64,000 bases of DNA, taken from NCBI GenBank assembly GCA_963754235.1, contig CAVWFK010000044.1, positions 186,001 to 250,000 on the forward strand. The letters are read 5' to 3'. The stretch's first letter is position 1. Each line of letters begins with the position of its first letter. Source of the DNA: DATAYA01 sp963754235. GTDB lineage: Bacteria > Pseudomonadota > Alphaproteobacteria > Acetobacterales > Acetobacteraceae. The notes under the pieces were generated by a model. It made no database searches and was not told the DNA's origin. It saw only the letters and a program-made list of their open reading frames with translations. The position numbers were made by a program, and so were the translations under genes. This document shows, one piece after another, positions 17,162 through 26,495 of the stretch.

Positions 17162-19198
17162 GGCGCGGCCTCGATATGGATGCTGCCGTGATCGTCGATG
17201 CAGGCGGTGAAGCCGGGCAGGATGCAGGTGGTGCAGTCGGCCTGGGTGACGATCGCGGGGCCGGCGAAGCGGTGGCCGGACAGCAGCGCGGCGCGCTCGT
17301 AGAGGGGCACGGCGTGCTGGGCGCCGCCGATCCACACCGCCGCCTCGCCGATGCTTGCGAGCGGCGTCTCGGCGCGCGCGATGCGGGCCAGCTCGGGCCG
17401 CGGCGACGCGCCGGCGGCGATCACGCGCAGTGCCACGATCTGCACCGGCGTCTCGGGCGTCGCATAGCCATAGACGTGTCGGTGCCGTGCATGGAAAGCG
17501 TCTGCGATCTCGCCGATGCGGCCCGCCGCGAAGGCATCTTCCGCAAGCGCGGTGTCGAGCTCGAAGGATTGCCCGCGATAGCGCATCTCGGCCGAGACGC
17601 GGATCGTCGCAGGCCCGTCATAGTGCTGCTCGTGGCGCAGCCAGTGCTCGCCGCGTGCCCGCAGCCGCGCAACCGACGCAGCGAGGTCCGGCATCGCACG
17701 GGGGATCAAGTCGCGATACACGGTCTCTACGAAATCGTTCTTGAGTTCCGCGATCAGGCCGCCAAGCGCGCTCAGCACGCCGGGTGCCGTGGGCACGACG
17801 ATGTGGGTCATGCCGATCTCGCGGGCGATGAAACAAGCCAGCATCGGTCCCGCGCCGCCGAAGGCGAGCAGCGGGAAGCCGCGCGGATCGACGCCGTGAC
17901 GCGACACCACGCCGCTGATGCCGGCATACATGCCGGAGACCGCGACATCGATGATGGCACTCGCGGTTCGCGGCAAATCCTCCCCAAGCTGCGCCGCGAG
18001 CCGGTCCACCGCACGACGCGCCGCCTCGCAGTCCACGCGCACCGCGTCGTAGCCCAGCGCCGCGTGGCCGATCCAGCCGCAGACGGCGAAGGCGTCGGTC
18101 AGAGTGGCACGCTCGCCGCCGCTGTCCGTAGCAGGCGGGGCCGGGCGACGACCCGGCGCTCTCCGGGCCGACCTTGAGCACGCCGTGCGCATCCACCCAC
18201 GCGACCGAGCCGCCGCCGTCGCCGATCGAGGAGACCGAGACCGAGGGGATGAACACCTGGAACTCGCCGATGAATTCGCCGGTGCCGAATTGCGGCGCGC
18301 CCCCCACGATCAGCGCCATGTCGGCGCTGGTGCCGCCGATGTCGAGGCTGAGGCAGTCGGCGAGGCCCGCGAGCTGCGCCACATACCCGGCGCCGATCAC
18401 GCCCGATGCGGTGCCGGAGAACACCATCTGGATGCAGTCGGTCTTGGCCTGCTCGGCGGTCATCACGCCGCCGTTCGATTTGGTGACGCGCAGCGCCGGT
18501 GCCACACCGATGCCGCGCAGCGCCGCCTGCAACCGGTCGAGGTAGTGGGCGATGCGCGGCTGCACGTAGGCGCTGACGACGGCGGTAATGGTGCGCTCAT
18601 ATTCGCGGATGATCGGCCATACCGCGCTGGAACACACGACCGGCAGGCCGGGAGCGAGGCGCTCGATGCTCGCGCGCACGCGACGTTCATGCTCGGGGTT
18701 TCGCCAGGCGTGCAGCAGTGCCACCACGATGCCCTCGCACCCGGTGGCGCGGGCGCGTTCGACGGCGCGCGCGACACTGGCTTCGTCGAGCGGCGTCACC
18801 ACGGCGCCGTCGGTATCGATGCGCTCGTCGATGCCGAACACATGCTCGCGCGGGATCAGCACCTCGGGGCGGCGGGAAAGGAGATTGTACATGTCGGCGA
18901 TCTTCAGCCGCGCCATCTCGAGCACGTCCTCGAAGTGCCGGGTCGTGAACAGGGCAAGGCGCAGGCCACGGCGCTGAATAACGGCGTTCACGCCGACCGT
19001 GGTGCCGTGGGTGAAATAGGTCACGTTTTCGGCGCGGATGCCGCGCGCGGCCAGACGGCGCATTCCCTCGATCACCTCCTCTCCCGGCGCGTCGGGGCGG
19101 GAGAACACTTTCAGCAACTCGATCCGTCCAGTCGCCTCGTCGAAGGCGACGAAATCGGTGAACGAGCCGCCGATATCGACGCCGATGCGCGTGCCCAT
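17158..19198 (-). pseudogene. Hydantoinase A / oxoprolinase subunit (hyuA-like), copy 1, frameshifted
   Basis: The ATP-binding subunit paired with the adjacent hyuB. The N-terminus MGTRIGVDIGGSFTDFVAFD is the ASKHA phosphate-binding motif; YFTHGTTVGVNAVIQR, DIGGTSADMALI and GPESAGSSPGPACYG follow. The frame breaks at about 18125 just after GPACYG: dropping one base (an A on the coding strand) gives GSGGERATLTDAFAVCGWIG and continues to a normal end. The repaired length is about 679 codons, usual for the family. It lies 15 bp downstream of the livF gene, at the end of the Liv operon. Confidence 0.9.
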
Positions 19199-19213
19199 GC
19201 CAAACGTCTCCGT

Positions 19214-19924
19214 TCAGAGATAGATGCTGCGCACGATAGCCTCCTCCGACGCGATGCCCGACGCTGCATCATGGCCCTCGACCACGCGGCCGTCGCGCAG
19301 GATCAGCAGCCGATCGGCGACGGCGCGAGCGAGGCGGAGATTTTGCTCCACGATCACCATCGTGACACGCTGCCGCTTGAGCGTCGCCATGATCGCGGCG
19401 ATCTCCTCCACGAACACCGGGGCGAGGCCGCCGGAGGGTTCGTCCAGCAGCAGCACCCGCGGCCGGCCCATCAGCGCGCGGCCGATCGCCACCATCTGCT
19501 GCTCGCCGCCCGACATCAGGCGCACGATTTGCTGCCGGCGTGCCGCGAGATGAGGGAACGAGGCATATACCTTATCGAGCAGCGTGCCTGCATCGCCGCC
19601 GCGCGTCCAGGCGCCGAGCCGAAGATTTTCTGCAACACTCATCTCGGAAAAGAGATCGCGCGCCTGCGAGACCTGCACGATCCCGTGCCGGAACGTCTCG
19701 TGCGGGCGGCAGCCGGCAAGTTCGCGCGCGTCGAGCCGGATCGAGCCTGACGAGGGGTGGACAAATCCGCTGAGCACATTGAGGCAGGTGGACTTGCCGC
19801 TGCCGTTGGCACCCAGCAATGCGATCACCTCGCCCTCACGCACCGCGAAGTCGATGCCGCGCAGCACCTTCTTGCCGGGATACCCCGCCTCGACGCCCGC
19901 GACCTGCAGCAGCGCCTCAGGCAT
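19214..19924 (-). CDS. livF: Liv-type ABC transporter ATPase LivF, system 1
   Basis: A 236-aa cytoplasmic ATPase of a branched-chain amino acid/amide importer. Walker A GANGSGKST, signature MSGGEQQMVAIGRALM, Walker B VLLLDEPSGGLAP and switch His region VIVEQN are intact. The ATG at 19924 overlaps the LivG stop region by 8 bp; a longer frame upstream would run deeper into livG. Order in the operon is binding protein - LivH - LivM - LivG - LivF - hyuA - hyuB, which links import to cyclic amide hydrolysis. Confidence 0.93.
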   Translation of the reverse strand: MPEALLQVAGVEAGYPGKKVLRGIDFAVREGEVIALLGANGSGKSTCLNVLSGFVHPSSGSIRLDARELAGCRPHETFRHGIVQVSQARDLFSEMSVAENLRLGAWTRGGDAGTLLDKVYASFPHLAARRQQIVRLMSGGEQQMVAIGRALMGRPRVLLLDEPSGGLAPVFVEEIAAIMATLKRQRVTMVIVEQNLRLARAVADRLLILRDGRVVEGHDAASGIASEEAIVRSIYL

Positions 19925-20705
19925 GGCCGAGATATGCTTCCAGCACGGCGCGATCGGCACGCACCGCCGCGGGCGTGTCGTCCGCCACCTTGCGGCCCTC
20001 GCTGAGCACCACGATGCGGTCCGAGACCGCCATCACCAGTTCGATCGCGTGCTCGATCAGCAGGATGCCGATGCCGCGCTCGCGCGCGAGCTTGCGGACG
20101 ATCTCGCCCAGGCGCGCGCGCATCGGCGGCGCCAGACCCACCGCCGGCTCGTCGAGCAGCAGCAGCGGCGGATTTGTGGCAAGCGCGCGCACGATCTCCA
20201 CGATGCGCTGTTGGCCGCCGGAGAGCGCCGCCGCTTGCTGGTCCGCCAGATGCCCGACCTCCATCAAATCCAGCAGCGCGCGGGCCGCGGCGCTGGCGGC
20301 GGATTCCACGCGGCGGGCGTGCGCCCTGCCGAGCACGGCGCCGAGCAGGCCGCTATCGATCTCGGTGTGCAGCCCGACCAGCACGTTTTCAAGGGCGGTC
20401 AGATGACCGAACAATCCGCCGTTCTGGAAGGTGCGGCGCACACCGCGCGCCGCGATCTCGTGCGGCGGCAAGGCCTGGATCGGCGCGCCGCGCAGCAGGA
20501 TGCGGCCCGCTGCCACCGGCGCGTAGCCCGCGACCGCGTTGAACAGCGTCGTCTTGCCGGCACCGTTCGGGCCGATCAGCGCGCAAACCTCACCCCGCTC
20601 CAGCATCAGCGAAACGTCGTTGACCGCGACCAGACCGCCGAAGCGAACGCTCGCATTGGCGATTTCGAGCAGCGGCCCCGTTTCCGTCATACCCCCCTCA
20701 GTCAT
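19917..20705 (-). CDS. livG: Liv-type ABC transporter ATPase LivG, system 1
   Basis: A 262-aa ATPase. Walker A GPNGAGKTT, the LivG-specific FQNGGLFGHLTALENVLVGLH stretch (split here at LivG loop), signature LSGGQQRIVEIVRALA, and Walker B LLLLDEPAVGLAP are present. Two ATGs are possible, 20705 (overlapping the livM stop by 8 bp) and 20690; the first keeps the tight overlap seen throughout this operon. It partners LivF in powering the LivH/LivM permeases. Confidence 0.93.
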   Translation of the reverse strand: MTEGGMTETGPLLEIANASVRFGGLVAVNDVSLMLERGEVCALIGPNGAGKTTLFNAVAGYAPVAAGRILLRGAPIQALPPHEIAARGVRRTFQNGGLFGHLTALENVLVGLHTEIDSGLLGAVLGRAHARRVESAASAAARALLDLMEVGHLADQQAAALSGGQQRIVEIVRALATNPPLLLLDEPAVGLAPPMRARLGEIVRKLARERGIGILLIEHAIELVMAVSDRIVVLSEGRKVADDTPAAVRADRAVLEAYLGHA

Positions 20706-21693
20706 GATGGTAGCGGTCGCGAAAGGCAGGATGGATGCGCGCCAGCAGGCTCGCCAACCCGTTCGGCAGGAACAGCAGCACGAGGATGATCAGCACGCCG
20801 AACACGAGTTCCTGAGAACCCGGAAGATTGGCGAACACCTGCGGCGCCGCGGTGATGACGACGGCGCCGATCACCGAGCCGAGCAAGCTGCCAAGCCCGC
20901 CCACCATGATGATCGCGAATTCGAGCAGCAGTTCATTGAGATCGAACGAGACCGGCGTGAGGTGGCCGACCAGGGCCGCGAACATCGCCCCGCCGATGCC
21001 CACGACGAAGCCGCTCCAGCCAAAGCACAGAATAATGGTGCGCGCGGTGGGAATGCCCATCGCGGCAGTTGCGGCTTCGTTGCTGCGGATCGCCATGAAA
21101 GCGCGACCGAACCGCGTACGCAGCAGCCGCGCGGTCGCGACCACCACCAGCACCGCGAGTGCCAGAAAAACGTAGAACTTGCGACCTTCGGTCACCAGCC
21201 GCCAACCGAACAGGTCTGGCGTCGGCACCGCCATGCCCATCGAGCCGCCGGTGAGCGGCTCCCACCGTATATAGACCCAGCGCATCAGCTCGCCGAAGGC
21301 GAGCGTCATGATTGCCAGATAGAAGGAGCGCACACCGCGCAGGGCAGCGACGCTGGCCGCCCCGCCTGCAAGCGCGCCCATCAGGCCGGCCGGCACGACC
21401 GTCAGCCACCAGGGAATTCCCAGTTGCGCTATCAGCACGCCCGCGGCGTAGGCGCCGATGCCGAAGAAGGCGACATTGGAGAAGGCGAGCAGACCGAGAT
21501 TTCCGACCACCAGGTTAAAGCCGACTCCGACCGGCACGTACATCAGCATCATGTTGACAACGTATTGCTGATACTGGTTCAGGAACGCCGGAAGCGGCAG
21601 CAGAATCAGCGGCACCAACCAGAACCAGCGGCGATCGGCGTGTGGCGCGGTTCGTGGCGGCGCGGGTGGGACATGGATGAGCGGCGTGCTCAC
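20698..21693 (-). CDS. livM: Liv-type ABC transporter permease LivM, system 1
   Basis: A 331-aa inner-membrane permease with about nine hydrophobic segments. The EAA-like loop FMAIRSNEAATAAMGIPTAR, the LAFSNVAFFGIGAYAAG motif and the C-terminal LFLPNGLASLL are typical of LivM. The GTG at 21693 overlaps the livH stop (GTGA, 4 bp); no ATG is available between that and the first membrane segment. It forms the channel together with LivH. Confidence 0.93.
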   Translation of the reverse strand: MSTPLIHVPPAPPRTAPHADRRWFWLVPLILLPLPAFLNQYQQYVVNMMLMYVPVGVGFNLVVGNLGLLAFSNVAFFGIGAYAAGVLIAQLGIPWWLTVVPAGLMGALAGGAASVAALRGVRSFYLAIMTLAFGELMRWVYIRWEPLTGGSMGMAVPTPDLFGWRLVTEGRKFYVFLALAVLVVVATARLLRTRFGRAFMAIRSNEAATAAMGIPTARTIILCFGWSGFVVGIGGAMFAALVGHLTPVSFDLNELLLEFAIIMVGGLGSLLGSVIGAVVITAAPQVFANLPGSQELVFGVLIILVLLFLPNGLASLLARIHPAFRDRYHHD

Positions 21694-22568
21694 ACCCGCA
21701 CGACCGCCTGGCGGCCGAACAGGCCGCTCGGCCGGATCAGCAGCACCAGGATCGTCACCACATACGCGGTGATCTCGATGAAGACCGTGCCGACGTAGAA
21801 CCCGAGCAGGTTTTGCAGCACGCCGAGCAGCACGCCCCCTGCCACCGCCCCGCCCAGCGAGCCGAAGCCGCCCAGCGTCATCGCCGCGAAGCCTTGCAGC
21901 AGCACCCACTGCCCCATGTCCGGCGTCAGCGGCACGATCAGCGCCAGCAGCGCGCCGCCGATCGCGCCGAGCGCCGCTCCAGTGCCCCACATCGCGGCGT
22001 GGAAAGCCGGCACGTTGATGCCGACCAGCGCGGCACCGCGCTCGGTCTGGAACACCGCCTGCACAAGCCGGCCGATCGGCGTCACCTGAAACACGACGAA
22101 CAGCACCACAAGCAGTGCCAGCACGAAACCGGTGATCACGAGATCGTCGGTGGTGATGACGACGTTGCCGAGCACGAAGCTGAGGCTGGGATAGGGGCGC
22201 GGGATGGCGAGCGTCTCGTTGCCCCATTCCAATCGCTCGGCGCCGCGCAGCGCAAAGCCGACCGCGAGCGCCATCATGGCGAGCGAGAGATGCGGCCCTC
22301 CGCCGATCGGCTGCATCAGCCCGCGCTGCATCAGCACCCCGAACGCGAACAGGGCGGCGACCGCGATCGCAAGGGCGGCGACGAACGGCAGCCCGACGCT
22401 GACGCCGAGGAAGAACACCACGTAGGCGCCGGCGGCCACCATGTCGCCGTGGCCGAAATTGACCACCGTGGTGGCGCGGTACACGACCGTCATCGACAGG
22501 GCGATCAGCGCATACAGCATCCCGGTCGAGATGCCGCTGACCACGAGCTGCGGCAGAATCGTCAGCAG
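21690..22568 (-). CDS. livH: Liv-type ABC transporter permease LivH, system 1
   Basis: A permease of about 290 aa. ISTGMLYALIALSMTVVYRATTVVNFGHGDM is split here as the family's first helix (SGISTGMLYALIALSMTVVY) and the NFGHGD motif; RGAALVGINVPAF is the ATPase-contact loop and LLIRPSGLFGR the C-terminus. The start is unclear: no ATG or GTG lies between the binding-protein stop (22618) and the first helix. I give the CTG at 22568; an ATG at 22715 would overlap the upstream gene by 98 bp. A small sequence error near the start is also possible. Confidence 0.88.
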   Translation of the reverse strand: MLTILPQLVVSGISTGMLYALIALSMTVVYRATTVVNFGHGDMVAAGAYVVFFLGVSVGLPFVAALAIAVAALFAFGVLMQRGLMQPIGGGPHLSLAMMALAVGFALRGAERLEWGNETLAIPRPYPSLSFVLGNVVITTDDLVITGFVLALLVVLFVVFQVTPIGRLVQAVFQTERGAALVGINVPAFHAAMWGTGAALGAIGGALLALIVPLTPDMGQWVLLQGFAAMTLGGFGSLGGAVAGGVLLGVLQNLLGFYVGTVFIEITAYVVTILVLLIRPSGLFGRQAVVRV

Positions 22569-22617
22569 CGCGCGGGCTCTCCGGCGCCGGGCCGCTACCC
22601 GCGCCCTTGTTCCGCGC

Positions 22618-23839
22618 TCAACTGCCGCCTTCAAGCGGCTTGCCCCAGGCCGTATAGATGATCTCGTTCCCGTTGGTGTCGAGCCCGACCGCGTACATGC
22701 GCTGCACGCCGACATGGTTCTGCGGGCTGAAGGTCTCGGTATCCGCGAGCACGCCGGTATCGAAATCCTTCATCGACTGGATCGCCGCTTCCCAACTGGC
22801 GCGGGTGGGGTGCGGACCGGCACGCCGGAACGCCTCGACGGTAACGATCGCCGCGGGGACGCCGAAATAGTAGAAATTGGTCGGCTCGCCCTGCTTGGGC
22901 AGCTCGGATTTCGTCAGGTACTTGACAAAGATGTCGTGGAATTTCTTCAACGGTCCCTGGCCCAGCTTGGCCTTGAACTGGTACGGCTGGAAGAACACGC
23001 CGCGCACCGCGGCGGGGTCGCCCACTGCGGCGACCGTCTGCTCGAAATCTGCGCCGAGCGCGCCCACGACGATTGCGGGCACCCGGAACTTGTGCATGGC
23101 GCGCAGGAAGATGACCAGCTCCTGCTGGTAGAGGCAGCCCATCACCGCCTGGGCGCCGGACGCGCGGATGCGCAGCGCCTGCGCGGTCGCGTCGGTCGCA
23201 CCGCGCTCCATGACCGTGCTCGCCACGATCGTGCCGCCGTGCTTGCGCACGTACTCGGTCGCCGGATCGCAGTAGCCGTGCGCCCAGTCGTTGCTGTGCT
23301 CGACCAGCGCGATTTTGGTGACACCGGGCTTGCTCATCGCGAAGGACGCCATCGCACGGCCGGACTGCACGCCGGTATAGGTCGTGTGATACATATTCGG
23401 CACCGGCGGCGTGGTGAGCTTCGGGTTGGCGGAAATGCCGATCCAGGGCACACCCGCCTGATCCAGCATCGGCTTGATCGCCATCGCGACCCCGCTGCAC
23501 GGATTGCCCATGATCATGAAGACCTTGTCTTCATAGATCAGCTTCTTGGCCGCCGCGATGCCCTTTGCCTCGTTGCAGGCGGAATCGGCGAAGATCGTCT
23601 TGAACTTGCGGCCATCGACGCCGCCCTGCGCGTTGGTGTAGCGCAGATACGCCTCCGGGCCGTAGTTCAGCGGATCGAACACCGAGGCCTCGCCGGTGAA
23701 CGGCCCGAGACTGCCGATCGTGATCGTGGTGTCGGTGATGCCCTGCGTGCTGTCGGCGGGCGGGGCGGCGGCCGCGACGCCAGCGCGGCGCCAGCGCAAC
23801 GGCGGCGAGCAGCGCCAGCACGGCTTTCATCGAACGCAT
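22618..23839 (-). pseudogene. Liv-type ABC transporter substrate-binding protein, system 1, frameshifted in the signal peptide
   Basis: A periplasmic binding protein of the Leu/Ile/Val/amide family (Peripla_BP_6). The mature part starts around PPADSTQGITDTTITIGSLG and has the family's GPFTGEASVFDPLNYG, GNPCSGVAMAIKPMLDQAGV and YAVGLDTNGNEIIYTAWGKP. The start ATG at 23839 has an excellent ribosome site (GGAGG, 8 bases upstream) and a signal peptide MRSMKAVLALLAAVALA. The frame then slips by one base near 23786-23792; dropping one C from GCGCCGCG rejoins the two parts. Confidence 0.88.
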
Positions 23840-23939
23840 GGCCGGGACCTCCTTCGGATCGAGGAGAAACATCTTGGGCACGGCTACCATATCCGACGCC
23901 GACCGGCGTGCAAACGGCGCGTGCATCAGGACGTGCCAT

Positions 23940-24022
23940 CGTCATGCCCGGCGAAGGCCGGGTATCCACGACTTCGCGGCCCCACGAAAGACGTGGATGG
24001 TCGGCCTCCGCCGACCATGACG
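23940..24022. repeat. Palindromic repeat family A, copy 3
   Basis: GTCATGCCCGGCGAAGGCCG opens the copy; the inner inverted pair ATCCACGACTT...AAGACGTGGAT and the right hairpin GGTCGGCCTCCGCCGACC follow. It lies between the SDR gene and the first Liv operon, and could separate the two transcription units. Confidence 0.8.
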
Positions 24023-24056
24023 GTGATGCCTCGTGCAAATGCAATGGCATTCGGCA

Positions 24057-24821
24057 TCACGACGGGACGCCGGATTCGGCCGGCGTGTAGGGCCGGATGT
24101 TGGTGGGTGTCACGATCATCTCCGGGATCGAGGTGCGCGGCGGCAGCAGCGCCACCAGCTTCATCGTCTGCGCCAGATCCTCGGGCTGGATGAACTGGTC
24201 GAGCACCGCTTGCGGATACTTCACCCGGCGGCGCTGCATGATCGGGGTGTTCACGTCGTCGGGGCAGAGGCAGCAGGCGCGGATGCCGAACTTCCACGCC
24301 TCCTGCGTCAGCGACAGGCTCATGCCGAGCATCCCGAACTTGGAGGCGGAATAGGCGATCCCGGCGACCCCGCTGACGCGCTTCGCGGCCGTCGAGGCGA
24401 CGTTGATGATCAGCCCGCTGCCCTGCGCGCGCATCGCGGGCATCACCGCCATCGCCATGTTGAAGGCACCGGTCAGGTTGACGGCCAGAACCTCGTCCCA
24501 GTCCTCGGGCCGGACCTCGTCGAGCCGGCGGTTGGCGACGTTGATGCCGGCGTTGTTGACCAGGATATCGACGCGCCGGTGCGTCGCGAGAAGCCGCCCG
24601 GCGGCCGCATCCACGTCCGCCCGGCGCGAGACGTCGAGCGGCACCGCCTCGGCCTGTCCGCCCGCCGCCGCGATCGCGCCCGCCACCTCGTCCAGCATCG
24701 CGCGGCGGCGGCCGATCAGCGCCACGTGTGCGCCCTCGGCCGCGAACATCAGCGCGGCCGCGCGGCCAATCCCGGTGCCGGCGCCGGTGACCCAGACCTG
24801 CTTGCCGTCGAACGCCGCCAT
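24057..24821 (-). CDS. SDR-family NAD(P)-dependent oxidoreductase
   Basis: A 254-aa short-chain dehydrogenase/reductase. TGAGTGIGRAAA is the cofactor-binding Gly motif (residues about 12-23), NNAG follows at about 90, and the catalytic triad is seen as NVASTAAK (Ser) and YSASKFGM (Tyr and Lys). The C-terminus ends in a family-specific PTNIRPYTPAESGVPS. It lies 14 bp downstream of hyuB copy 2 on the same strand and so is probably co-transcribed. The substrate is unknown; by context it may oxidise or reduce a product of the hydantoinase-like enzyme. Confidence 0.92.
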   Translation of the reverse strand: MAAFDGKQVWVTGAGTGIGRAAALMFAAEGAHVALIGRRRAMLDEVAGAIAAAGGQAEAVPLDVSRRADVDAAAGRLLATHRRVDILVNNAGINVANRRLDEVRPEDWDEVLAVNLTGAFNMAMAVMPAMRAQGSGLIINVASTAAKRVSGVAGIAYSASKFGMLGMSLSLTQEAWKFGIRACCLCPDDVNTPIMQRRRVKYPQAVLDQFIQPEDLAQTMKLVALLPPRTSIPEMIVTPTNIRPYTPAESGVPS

Positions 24822-24835
24822 CCGAACCCCCTTCC

Positions 24836-26494
24836 CTATCCGCCGATCTTGCCGTTCTGCCGGTCCGCCTCGATCCGCGCCGGATCGCGCCGTTCGGGCG
24901 GCCCCCAGCCGCCGCCGCCGGCACTCTCCAGCACCACGCGATCGCCGGCGTTCAGCACCGTCACCGCCTTCGAGGGGATCACCTCCTCGGCGCCGTCGGC
25001 GCGCAGGATCACCGAGCGCGCCGTCGCGCCATCGCCGCCGCCAGCGAAGCCGCGTGCCGGGCAGTAGTGCCGCTCGCCGCGATGCGTGAAGGTGATCGGC
25101 CCCTCCAGCACCTCGTATTCGCGCACGCAACCGAGGCCGCCGCGGAAGGTGCCGGCGCCGCCGGAATTGCGGCGCAACGAATAGCGGCGCATCCGCAGCG
25201 GGAACTCGGTCTCGATCGCCTCGATCGGCATGTTGGTGCTGTTCGACGCGTCGGTGTCGATCACATCGACGCCGTCGGCATCGGCACTCGCGCCGTTGCC
25301 GGCGACGACGATCTCGCCCATCACATACGGCCGCCCGTCGGCGTGGCGGCCGCCGAAGGCGAGCAGGATCGCCTCGCTGCCGGCATCGGCCGGCACGCGG
25401 TCGGGCCGCACCTGCCGCACCGCGCCCAGAATCGCGGTCGTGATCCGCTTGATCGTGGAGGTGCGGCTGCAGACCGGCGCCGGCTCGACCGGGTTGACGA
25501 TGCTGCCGCGCGGCAGCACCAGCCGGATCGGGCGGAAGCAGCCGCCATTGGTCGGAATGGTGGGGTCGGTGAGCACGCGGATCGCGAAGCAGGCCGCCGC
25601 CAGCGAACCCGACGGCACGCAGTTGAACGGTCCGCGCACCTGCGCACTCGATCCGGTGAGGTCGCAAATCATCTCGCCATCCGCGATCGTCACCGCGACC
25701 TCGATGCGGATGCGCGTGTCGAGATCAAGCCCGTCATTGTCCATGAAATCGACGTAGCGATAGGTGCCGTCGGGGATGGTGCGCAGCGCCGCCCGGGTCA
25801 GCGCCTCGGAGCGGTCGAGCAGATCGGCAAAGATCGCGGCGAGATGATCGGCGCCGTAGGTGGCGGCAAGCTCGGCCACGCGCCGCGCGCCCACCGAGCA
25901 GGCGGCGACCTGCGCGTGCAGATCGCCCTCCAGCGTCTCGGGGATGCGCACGTTCCGCCGCAGCATCGCGAGCAGCGTCTCGTTGAAGATGCCGCCGTCG
26001 CGGAATTTCAGCGGCGGGATGCGGATGCCCTCCTGGAAGATCTCGGTCGCGTTGGTCGGGATCGATCCCGGCGTCAGGCCGCCCACGTCCTGGTGGTGCG
26101 TCAGCGTCGCCGCCAGCGCGATCGGCCGGCCGCGATGAAACACCGGCATCACGATCGCGATGTCGGGCAGATGCGTGCCGCCGAGATAGGGATCGTTCAT
26201 CGTGTAGATGTCGCCCTCGACCATCCGTTCGGGCGGGAAGACGTCCAGCAGCGTGCGCACGATCGGTGCCAGGGTCGCGAGGTGGATCGGGATCGCCAGC
26301 GCCTGTGCCAGCGTCTCACCGGAGAGCGCGAACAGGCTCGCCGAGGCGTCCATCCCCTCCTTGACGATCGGCGAATAGGAGCTGCGCAGCAGCGTCGTCT
26401 CCATCTCGTTGGCGATGCCGTCGAGCTTGTTGCGCACGACTTCAACGGTGATCGGATCGAGGTCGCGCGCCACGGCGGCTGGCATATCGGCCAT
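24836..26494 (-). CDS. Hydantoinase B / oxoprolinase-type subunit (hyuB-like), copy 2
   Basis: A 552-aa subunit, close to the family's usual 550-580 and shorter than copy 1 (673). DPITVEVVRNKLDGIANEME, SYSPIVKEGMDASASLF, GDIYTMNDPYLGGTHLPD and THHQDVGGLTPGS are N-terminal signatures; RRNSGGAGTFRGGLGCVREYE and SAGGGGWGPPERRDP lie at the C-terminus. It starts 1 bp after the hyuA stop and precedes the SDR gene. Partner and likely reaction as for copy 1. Confidence 0.93.
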   Translation of the reverse strand: MADMPAAVARDLDPITVEVVRNKLDGIANEMETTLLRSSYSPIVKEGMDASASLFALSGETLAQALAIPIHLATLAPIVRTLLDVFPPERMVEGDIYTMNDPYLGGTHLPDIAIVMPVFHRGRPIALAATLTHHQDVGGLTPGSIPTNATEIFQEGIRIPPLKFRDGGIFNETLLAMLRRNVRIPETLEGDLHAQVAACSVGARRVAELAATYGADHLAAIFADLLDRSEALTRAALRTIPDGTYRYVDFMDNDGLDLDTRIRIEVAVTIADGEMICDLTGSSAQVRGPFNCVPSGSLAAACFAIRVLTDPTIPTNGGCFRPIRLVLPRGSIVNPVEPAPVCSRTSTIKRITTAILGAVRQVRPDRVPADAGSEAILLAFGGRHADGRPYVMGEIVVAGNGASADADGVDVIDTDASNSTNMPIEAIETEFPLRMRRYSLRRNSGGAGTFRGGLGCVREYEVLEGPITFTHRGERHYCPARGFAGGGDGATARSVILRADGAEEVIPSKAVTVLNAGDRVVLESAGGGGWGPPERRDPARIEADRQNGKIGG

Positions 26495-26495
26495 G

